Below are positions 1-6,220 of a DNA stretch of 11,447 bases, piece after piece. Numbering within the stretch: position 1 is the stretch's first letter; each line of letters begins with the position of its first letter. The position numbers and the translations under genes were made by a program. The DNA comes from an uncultured Opitutales bacterium (lineage in GTDB: Bacteria; Verrucomicrobiota; Verrucomicrobiia; Opitutales; UBA9783), in contig CAKUXH010000027.1 of the NCBI GenBank assembly GCA_934700265.1, forward strand, positions 1 through 11,447, read 5' to 3'. The notes under the pieces are model-generated. The model was not told the DNA's origin and did no database searches. It worked only from the letters and a program-made list of their open reading frames with translations.

Positions 1-2
1 AA

Positions 3-1988
3 GTAAAATTAATATTTTCAAAAATTGATCAAGGAATTTTTCTAGAAATTTTCTTCAAACGGGAAAATGGATTTGAAAAATTAACATCTTTAAATCAAAT
101 TATAAAACCTTCAGAACGTGAACATTTATTAAATCTTATACTGCAAACTCAAAAGTACGGTTTTAAATGGAACAAAGATGGATTATTATCTTTAGACATA
201 GAACGTTTTGAAAACTTTGCTACAGAGTTATTACCAAAATTAGCTCAAAAATATTTTGTTGAATATCCTGATTGCATAAAAATTCTCGGCCATAAAAACG
301 AAGCTGTTGATGTGGAGGTAAAAGGAGATTTATCCGGCCACTTACAACAAAAATTTTTCTTAGGAAAATTTGAATTAAATAACGATTTAGTTGAACAATC
401 CTTAAAAAATAAAAATCGTTTATATTGGTCTGAAAAATACGGCTTAATTCATTGGCAAGAAAAAACACTTTCATGGTTAAAACGAATAAATGACTGGAAA
501 AATCGCTTCAATAACAACGAACTTCCGTCGTATTTAGCTTTATCAATTTTTAACCCTAATATTGATAAAAATGCAATTTTAAATCTAATTCATCCATCAT
601 CAAAAGACCAATTCATTCAAGATGAAGAAGCCATATTCAAAAATTTAAGACTTTATCAAAAACAAGGTGTTTATTGGCTCAAAAATACGTTAGAAAATCA
701 CTTCTGTCCCTTACTCGCAGATGAAATGGGATTAGGTAAAACACGACAACTCCTAACTCTATTGACACTTCTAATAAAAACAGATGAAAGACCTTCTATT
801 ATCGTTTGTCCTGCAAGTGTCATAGGGGCATGGCAAAATGAATGTGAAGCATGCTTTCCTTCATTAAACATTTCTATTTTAAATAAAGATTCGTTAAAAA
901 ATTATACCTCGGGTACAAAAGTTTTTATTGCAAGTTACTCACAATTGCTAGCTAATATTCAGTCTTTAAAAAAGTTAAATTTCTGTTGTGTCATTCTTGA
1001 TGAAGCTCAATTTATAAAAAATCCCAAATCGAAAACAGCCTATGCATGCTTTAACCTTAAAGCACAGTATCGTATTGCAGCAACTGGCACACCACTTGAA
1101 AATAACTTAACAGATGTGTGGACTATATTTCATTTTTTAATGCCTGGCCTTTTAGGAAATTTTAAAGAATTTCATAAATTCGTACAAGATGAAAAAAATT
1201 ACCATTTACTAAAAACACAAATCTCCCCTTTTATCTTACGTAGAACACAAAAAGAAGTTCTACAAGAATTACCAAATAAAAATGAATTTATTGTTTATTG
1301 CCCCATGAGTCAAGAGCAACAGGCCTTATACAATCAAATTTTAGCAACCCGATCTAATGTAAAAACAGGGCAATGGATGCAATTATTAGCTTTAATTTTA
1401 AGATTGCGTCAAATCTCTTGCGACCCAGGCTTACTCCCAGGTTATAACCAAACCTCTATAAAAACTAGCGGAAAAATTACGTGGCTTTTAGATAAGTTAA
1501 AAACTTTAAAAGAAGATTCTAAAATTATTATTTTTAGTCAATTTAAATCATTATTGTTACGCTTAAAACCACACATAGACGTTTTATTTCAGGAGACTTA
1601 TCTGTTAACTGGCCAAACCTTACCCTATCAACGCCGAACTATGATAAAGCATTTTCAGAGAACCAAAACTAAATCTGCATTCTTAGTTAGCCTAAAGGCA
1701 GGAGGAACCGGTATAACGCTACATACAGCTGACACATTGTTTATCTTAGACCCATGGTGGAATCCTGCAGTCGAAAAACAAGCCATTGCCCGTGCTCATC
1801 GATTGGGCCAACAAAAAGAACTTTCTGTATATCGACTGCTCACTAAAAATTCGATAGAAGCAAATATTGAAAAACTACAAAAAAGTAAAGCTGAATTATT
1901 TAACAGGTTGTTTACAAATTCTCAAGACAGTTTACGTAAAGATCGCTGGCAACAATTATACGATATACTACTCAAAACTAAAAGTTAA
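3..1988 (+). CDS. SNF2-family DEAD/DEAH-like helicase, 5' end outside window
   Basis: Superfamily 2 SNF2/RapA-type ATPase, expected to translocate on double-stranded DNA and remodel protein-DNA or transcription complexes. The frame is open without a stop from base 3, so the gene starts before the window; the GTG at 312 is internal. Counting from base 3, residues 1-215 or so are a helicase-associated N-terminal region. Next comes the ATPase core: Walker A DEMGLGKT (240-247, bases 720-743), Walker B DEAQ (333-336, bases 999-1010) and ATGTPLENN (motif III). The second RecA lobe has KIIIFSQF, KAGGTGITLH, DPWWNP and the motif VI box RAHRLGQ (597-603, bases 1791-1811). All motors motifs look intact. 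A 63-nt gap separates it from the next gene on the same strand. The family is certain; the cellular role of these bacterial SNF2 proteins is not well defined. Confidence 0.95.
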   Translation, partial: VKLIFSKIDQGIFLEIFFKRENGFEKLTSLNQIIKPSEREHLLNLILQTQKYGFKWNKDGLLSLDIERFENFATELLPKLAQKYFVEYPDCIKILGHKNEAVDVEVKGDLSGHLQQKFFLGKFELNNDLVEQSLKNKNRLYWSEKYGLIHWQEKTLSWLKRINDWKNRFNNNELPSYLALSIFNPNIDKNAILNLIHPSSKDQFIQDEEAIFKNLRLYQKQGVYWLKNTLENHFCPLLADEMGLGKTRQLLTLLTLLIKTDERPSIIVCPASVIGAWQNECEACFPSLNISILNKDSLKNYTSGTKVFIASYSQLLANIQSLKKLNFCCVILDEAQFIKNPKSKTAYACFNLKAQYRIAATGTPLENNLTDVWTIFHFLMPGLLGNFKEFHKFVQDEKNYHLLKTQISPFILRRTQKEVLQELPNKNEFIVYCPMSQEQQALYNQILATRSNVKTGQWMQLLALILRLRQISCDPGLLPGYNQTSIKTSGKITWLLDKLKTLKEDSKIIIFSQFKSLLLRLKPHIDVLFQETYLLTGQTLPYQRRTMIKHFQRTKTKSAFLVSLKAGGTGITLHTADTLFILDPWWNPAVEKQAIARAHRLGQQKELSVYRLLTKNSIEANIEKLQKSKAELFNRLFTNSQDSLRKDRWQQLYDILLKTKS

Positions 1989-2051
1989 TTTTCTTGCTTT
2001 TTTTATAAATAATATTGCCAAAAAAGTTAAGATCTTTTTGAATAATTAATA

Positions 2052-2777
2052 ATGGAAGAACGATTACAAAAAGTCCTTGCACGTATCTATGGTATTTCTC
2101 GTCGACACGCAGAAGAAATGATTACCGATGGTGTTGTTTGTGTAAATGGTGATGTTGCGCAACTAGGATGTAAGGTAGATTGCAATAAAGATACTTTGGT
2201 TGTAGGTCATAAAAAAATATCCCCACAATTATTACAGATGCAATTTTCACAAGAAGTTTGGATGCTATTCAAACCTAAAGGAGTAACTTGCACTCACGAA
2301 GATCCTTTTGCTAAAAATACACTATTGCCTTATGTTCCCAATGTTTTACGTCGGCAAAAATGGGTTTTTATTGGCCGATTAGACAAAGATAGTGAAGGTC
2401 TACTTTTATTAACTAACGATGGAGATTTTGCTAATAAAGTTGCCCATCCATCAGCCTGCATTACAAAAACTTATCGCGTTCACTTAGACAAACCCTTAGA
2501 TCCTTCCTTAATTACTCAATTAAAGCTTGGAAGGGAATGCCAGGGAGAATTTTTAAAATTTAAAGAAGTAAAAAGTGTTAACTCTCATAAAATTGATGTA
2601 ACGCTTCAGCAAGGGAAAAAACGTGAAATTCGACGCTTGTTATTATCCTTTGGTTATGAAGTTTTAAAATTAAAACGTTGGCGAATTGGCTCTCTCATAC
2701 TTGATAAAAAGCTAATGCCAGGACAATCTCGCCGATTAAGTATAAAAGAAATTAAACAAATTTTTGAAAAAAGATGA
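2052..2777 (+). CDS. RsuA/RluB/RluE/RluF-family pseudouridine synthase
   Basis: Converts a specific uridine in ribosomal RNA to pseudouridine. Residues 1-60 form an S4 RNA-binding domain (LQKVLARIYGISRRHAEEMI, then VNGDVAQLG). The catalytic domain follows, with GRLDKDSEGLLLLTNDG (catalytic Asp111), the conserved Tyr of KTYRV (141) and the C-terminal GKKREIRRLL (188-197) and KLKRWRIG boxes typical of this family. The 241-aa length is normal for an RsuA/RluB-like enzyme; presence of S4 plus the REIRR signature favours RluB (23S rRNA), but the substrate cannot be fixed from sequence alone. The start is firm because an in-frame TAA lies three codons upstream (TAA TTA ATA ATG). No Shine-Dalgarno sequence is visible. 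Its stop overlaps the next start as ATGA. Confidence 0.93.
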   Translation: MEERLQKVLARIYGISRRHAEEMITDGVVCVNGDVAQLGCKVDCNKDTLVVGHKKISPQLLQMQFSQEVWMLFKPKGVTCTHEDPFAKNTLLPYVPNVLRRQKWVFIGRLDKDSEGLLLLTNDGDFANKVAHPSACITKTYRVHLDKPLDPSLITQLKLGRECQGEFLKFKEVKSVNSHKIDVTLQQGKKREIRRLLLSFGYEVLKLKRWRIGSLILDKKLMPGQSRRLSIKEIKQIFEKR

Positions 2778-3124
2778 TATTACGAATTTTATTTATCATA
2801 ACTTTATTCTTTAATGTATCTTTTTGTGCCATAGAACAGGCAGTAAAAGCAAAAGATGTAAATGAAAATGTAAAAGCAACTCGTATTTTTGACGGAATAA
2901 TTGAAAAAATTGGATTTTTTAAATCCTTATCATTACCTTATCAATATTGTTTAGTAAAAGATAAAAACTGTATTGCTTTTTTAGATTCCAATGAAAAGTT
3001 ACGTATGCCAGAAATTTTTAAAGCTTTTTTAAATAAAAAAGTACATATTAAAGGAATACCTCAATACATTAATAAAGAACCCTATCTTGTTATTTCTGTA
3101 ACCGATGTTAGTGAGCAATTATAA
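2774..3124 (+). CDS. Small exported protein, possible OB-fold, function unknown
   Basis: I do not recognise this 116-aa protein. Residues 1-18 are a hydrophobic signal peptide (MILRILFIITLFFNVSFC) with a plausible cleavage near Ala19; the Cys at 18 lacks a good lipobox, so a soluble periplasmic protein is more likely than a lipoprotein. The mature part has two cysteines (59 and 66) that could pair. It ends in strand-like stretches (KKVHIKGIPQYI and EPYLVISVTDV) with the 'V.IKG ... L.I..T.V' rhythm seen in small OB-fold proteins; this fold call is inference. It overlaps the pseudouridine synthase by 4 nt (ATGA) and folD by 20 nt, so the frame is real and translation is probably coupled. Nothing in its neighbours explains an exported product. 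Confidence 0.75.
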   Translation: MILRILFIITLFFNVSFCAIEQAVKAKDVNENVKATRIFDGIIEKIGFFKSLSLPYQYCLVKDKNCIAFLDSNEKLRMPEIFKAFLNKKVHIKGIPQYINKEPYLVISVTDVSEQL

Positions 3125-4001
3125 AACAAAATTTTTATTAGGGGAAGTTGTTGCACAAAACATTCTTCAACATGTAAAACAAGAAGTTGCTATGTTGAAA
3201 AATCGCCCTCCTTGTGTTGTATTTATTCGTGTAGGTAATGATGGAGCATCCATATCCTATGTAAATAAAAAAACACAAAAAGCAGAATTTTGCGGAATAA
3301 AAAGTATTGTTAAATTATTTGATATAGCAAACACAACTGAAACTGATCTTATTCAAGAAATTGACCATTTAAACAGAGATAATTCCGTTGATGGTATTTT
3401 AGTTCAAGCACCTTTACCCAATAATAGGGATTTTGTAAAAGTTGTTGGACATATTGCTCCACAAAAAGATGTAGATGGCTTCTGTGCTTTAAATAGTGGT
3501 TACTTACAACAAAACAGAAACGGTATTATTCCATGTACCCCTGCAGGAATCATTGAAATACTAAAATTTTATAAAATTCCTGTTCAAGGTAAACATGTGG
3601 TTATCGTTAATCGAAGCTTGATTGTTGGAAAACCATTGGCAGCCCTTTTTTTAAAAAATAATTCTTACGGTAACGCCACTGTTACTGTTTGCCATTCATA
3701 TTCTGAAAATTTAGAAAAAATAACTCAACAAGCAGATATTTTAGTTTTAGCATGTGGACGTCCGCATTTTTTTGACCAAGCATTTATCAAAAAAGGTGCT
3801 ATTGTTATTGACGTAGGAATTACACGTGTACCTGCTAATAATGCAAAAGGATATGTACTCCAAGGAGATGCAAATATAGATAACCTGCAAGGCTACGTAT
3901 CCGCTATTACGCCCGTTCCAGGAGGAGTCGGTCCTATGACTGTCGCCATGCTTATGAAAAATACTTTAGATTGTTATAAATTATGTCATCAACAAATTTA
4001 G
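3105..4001 (+). CDS. folD: Bifunctional methylenetetrahydrofolate dehydrogenase / methenyltetrahydrofolate cyclohydrolase
   Basis: Cytosolic enzyme of one-carbon metabolism that interconverts 5,10-methylene-, 5,10-methenyl- and 10-formyl-tetrahydrofolate, feeding purine and formyl-Met-tRNA synthesis. Catalytic and folate-site motifs are present: SYVNKKTQ with Tyr52 and Lys56, DGILVQAPLP with Gln101, and KDVDGF with Asp124. The Rossmann part has PCTPAGI, NRSLIVGKP (residues 169-177), VIDVGITRV and the C-terminal signature TPVPGGVGPMT. The 298-aa length is normal. The usual GRS of the dinucleotide loop reads NRS here. The ATG at 3105 overlaps the preceding gene by 20 nt; a GTG at 3111 (14-nt overlap) is the main alternative, and neither has a Shine-Dalgarno sequence. 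The RDD gene overlaps its 3' end by 19 nt. NATVTVCHS and the wording of the C-terminus recall chlamydial FolD. Confidence 0.97.
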   Translation: MLVSNYKTKFLLGEVVAQNILQHVKQEVAMLKNRPPCVVFIRVGNDGASISYVNKKTQKAEFCGIKSIVKLFDIANTTETDLIQEIDHLNRDNSVDGILVQAPLPNNRDFVKVVGHIAPQKDVDGFCALNSGYLQQNRNGIIPCTPAGIIEILKFYKIPVQGKHVVIVNRSLIVGKPLAALFLKNNSYGNATVTVCHSYSENLEKITQQADILVLACGRPHFFDQAFIKKGAIVIDVGITRVPANNAKGYVLQGDANIDNLQGYVSAITPVPGGVGPMTVAMLMKNTLDCYKLCHQQI

Positions 4002-4615
4002 CCGTTTTGCGATTAATGTTACCACCAGCTAATATAGGGAAACGTGTGGCAGCTACTTTTTTAGATTTAACTTTAGTTTTCTTTCTAAGTCTTTTTGTTA
4101 TTGGGAAGTTATGGATTCCTATACATCATGCTGATGTTATTGTTCAGTTTAGAATCTTACTAGAGTCATTTACTGAACAATTAAAAGCTGGACAATTTAT
4201 AGAATTTTTAGATGCATTAAATGCCCATAAAGCGATTACAGATATGTTCATTGACATTGATCGTCTTCTTTTTTTAATCACCTGGGGATATTATACCTTG
4301 AATGCCTTAATTTTACAAGGAAACACGCTTGGCAAACAAGTATTTAATCTTCGCACATTGAAATTATCGACATTAAAGCCACCTTCTTTATGGGATTCTA
4401 CTTTGCGTGCAGGCATTCTGACATTTTTCTTATTCACTGCATGGCCATTTTTTATGGTATTTAATTTATGTTTTATCTGTATTAACAAATTGCATAGAGG
4501 AATGCATGATTGTTTTTGCCAGACATATGTAGTTTGTTACAACGTAATCGATACAATTACAGACCAAGTTCGTAATAATATTTTACATCAAAATAAAAAT
4601 CAAGATAAAGAATAA
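3983..4615 (+). CDS. RDD-family integral membrane protein
   Basis: A 210-aa inner-membrane protein of the RDD family; some members have been proposed as Na+/H+ antiporters or transport accessories, but most have no known role. The family signature is visible: GKRVAATFLDL near the first membrane segment (Arg21, Asp28), QGNTLGKQVFNLR (112-124) after the second and HRGMHD (171-176) after the third. Hydrophobic segments lie at about 24-45, 93-111 and 143-168. Between the first two is a longer, mixed hydrophilic stretch (46-90). It starts inside the 3' end of folD (19-nt overlap) and ends the plus-strand operon, only six bases from the end of the convergent DUF2608 gene. Family call is confident; the transported substrate, if any, is unknown. 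Confidence 0.88.
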   Translation: MSSTNLAVLRLMLPPANIGKRVAATFLDLTLVFFLSLFVIGKLWIPIHHADVIVQFRILLESFTEQLKAGQFIEFLDALNAHKAITDMFIDIDRLLFLITWGYYTLNALILQGNTLGKQVFNLRTLKLSTLKPPSLWDSTLRAGILTFFLFTAWPFFMVFNLCFICINKLHRGMHDCFCQTYVVCYNVIDTITDQVRNNILHQNKNQDKE

Positions 4616-4621
4616 ATTTTA

Positions 4622-5380
4622 TTAGCGAAGAACTGGGATTCGATTCCATTTCCCTGTTTTTTTGAAAGCCTTCCAACGATTTAATAAAGTCTCGTCTAAG
4701 CAAGGTCTGTTAGGATTGATATTAAGATATCCTAAATATTCAATACCTAAAAAATCAATACAATGCTTTTCTGCAATCTGTTCGACACCCTTTAAATTAT
4801 TTAAAGCATCATCAATAAATATAATTTTCTTAGGTTTAATATCCACCTGTTCGATAAGCAATTCCAAACAATTCCCTTTTTGACAATGATGGGTACAAAA
4901 AACTCCATCCTTTAATGTAGGGTAGCCCACAGGATAATCATGCGACATATTCCTAAATTCAACCCTCCTATTTATCGGACTTGTTACAGAAAAGTCTATA
5001 TTAAATTGTCTTAATTGCTGAATACGCCATGAAACACAATCGAAATTTTGTGTACGTGCAAGTAAATACGTTAATGCAAAGGTAACGATTTGTCTTAATT
5101 GTAAATCATTAATGGTAACAGGAACAACCTTATCCATTAAATAACAAGGTAAACTAAAACGAATTTTATACCATAACTCTTTTATTTCGAAATTCGATAA
5201 TTTACCATGCTCACTTTCCTCTATCAATTTTAATTGTTTTTTATAAAAATCATCATGTACACACAAGGCTGCAAAAACCAATGTATTATCAACATCCCAA
5301 ATGACCCACGTATTAACATCTGCTTTTAAACAAATATCATGCACTTTGGACCAATCGGATGTAGATAAAATTGAAGGCAT
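4622..5380 (-). CDS. DUF2608-type HAD-like hydrolase
   Basis: A 252-aa protein with the HAD phosphatase plan. Motif I is VIWDVDNTLV (26-35) with nucleophile Asp29 and Asp31. A conserved-looking FALTYLLAR follows (101-109, motif II region). Lys168 in HCQKGNCLELL is the likely motif III lysine, and KKIIFIDDALNN (184-195) carries the acidic motif IV pair Asp190-Asp191. The arrangement, with a K-G-N-x-L step before the IDD motif, fits the DUF2608 group, which I know from Legionella, chlamydiae and Dependentiae. Unlike many exported relatives it shows no signal peptide, so it is probably cytosolic. The substrate is unknown. It starts 3 nt after the lpxI stop, so it is the last gene of the leuS-lpxI operon. 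Confidence is high for HAD, moderate for the subfamily. Confidence 0.82.
   Translation of the reverse strand: MPSILSTSDWSKVHDICLKADVNTWVIWDVDNTLVFAALCVHDDFYKKQLKLIEESEHGKLSNFEIKELWYKIRFSLPCYLMDKVVPVTINDLQLRQIVTFALTYLLARTQNFDCVSWRIQQLRQFNIDFSVTSPINRRVEFRNMSHDYPVGYPTLKDGVFCTHHCQKGNCLELLIEQVDIKPKKIIFIDDALNNLKGVEQIAEKHCIDFLGIEYLGYLNINPNRPCLDETLLNRWKAFKKTGKWNRIPVLR
4631..4663 (+). terminator. Possible intrinsic terminator of the plus-strand operon
   Basis: Arms AACTGGGA (4631-4638) and TCCCTGTT (4651-4658) pair as 4 + 3 bp around one T-T mismatch, with a 12-nt loop, and run into seven T at 4657-4663. It sits 15 nt past the RDD stop and inside the 3' coding end of the convergent DUF2608 gene. The stem is short, so this is only a candidate. 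Confidence 0.4.
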
Positions 5381-5383
5381 AAA

Positions 5384-6220
5384 TTAAAAACCTAATATAT
5401 GTATATTTAAACGCTCAGCTTCCTTCAGTAATTCAGATTTATGAAGCATTAATGTTTTTTTACTTTCAAGTGCAGCCCACTGAATTCCAGCCATATACAT
5501 TTTTTTTAATGTCCTTGGACCAAAAACAGGAACATCAAAACGAAAGTCCTGTGATGCTTTAGCAAGTTTTATAAGCCCCATAGGTTTACTGCAAATGCTA
5601 CCAGCTCGCTCAATCATAGCATCCGTTCCATCAAAACCTTCTACGATAATCACTGTTCCATTACAAACCACAATACTCTGGCCAATATCCAACCCAGCAA
5701 TTGTTCGACAAATATGGATACTTTTTTGAAGAAATTCACGATTAATCCTAGCCTTATTCCTTGTCAAAGCTCCTTGATCAACCAAAAGCTCCTCAACAAA
5801 GCTACGGGCATCCAATACTTCAATACCTAACTTTTCAATTTCATGAATAATGGAAGAAAAAATAGTTGTAGCATTCTTCTCTTTTAACCGAGAAAGTAGA
5901 TATATAGCCTTTAAATCTGGCTTTAATCCATGAAATAATCGCTTTGGAGTAATTTGTCCAGCTAAAACAACATAATGAATTTTATGCTGTTTCAATGCTT
6001 TTAACCATGCACCTAATTGTCCTATTGAAAAAGAAAAATATCTTTTAGCATCTATCGTATCTAACCAGGGTTTATTTTCTTCTTCAAATGAAACTATATA
6101 ACAATTAGGACATTTTTCTTTTATTTTTTCCCACATAAAACGAGGATAATCCCCTTTACCTGCCAATAAAGCTATTGGCAAAGAAGGATCAAAATTTTTA
6201 GGAAGAAAGCAATTTATCAT
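5384..6220 (-). CDS. lpxI: UDP-2,3-diacylglucosamine pyrophosphatase LpxI
   Basis: Splits UDP-2,3-diacylglucosamine to lipid X (2,3-diacylglucosamine 1-phosphate) and UMP in lipid A synthesis; it replaces LpxH in lineages such as alphaproteobacteria and some PVC bacteria. Family signatures (former DUF1009) are clear: the N-terminal ALLAGKGDYP (17-26), VVLAGQITPK (84-93), VEGFDGTDAMIERAG (193-207) and QDFRFDVPVFGPRT (224-237), whose Asp229 is the likely catalytic aspartate. I place the start at 6220, giving 278 aa, because this ATG overlaps the leuS stop as ATGA and the GKG motif then sits at the usual distance from the N-terminus. A longer frame opens at 6256 but would reach 40 nt into leuS. 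The DUF2608 gene follows after 3 nt. Its presence says the cell makes lipid A. Confidence 0.93.
   Translation of the reverse strand: MINCFLPKNFDPSLPIALLAGKGDYPRFMWEKIKEKCPNCYIVSFEEENKPWLDTIDAKRYFSFSIGQLGAWLKALKQHKIHYVVLAGQITPKRLFHGLKPDLKAIYLLSRLKEKNATTIFSSIIHEIEKLGIEVLDARSFVEELLVDQGALTRNKARINREFLQKSIHICRTIAGLDIGQSIVVCNGTVIIVEGFDGTDAMIERAGSICSKPMGLIKLAKASQDFRFDVPVFGPRTLKKMYMAGIQWAALESKKTLMLHKSELLKEAERLNIHILGF

Noticed and set aside
2019..2042. Possible hairpin (CAAAAA ... TTTTTG) between the helicase and pseudouridine synthase genes
   Set aside because: The stem is six almost pure A-T pairs and is expected by chance in such AT-rich DNA; it is not a credible terminator.
1867..2049. 60-aa plus-strand frame over the helicase end and the following gap
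   Set aside because: Most of it is a shifted reading of the conserved helicase C-terminus; the remainder is AT-rich gap with no start signal.
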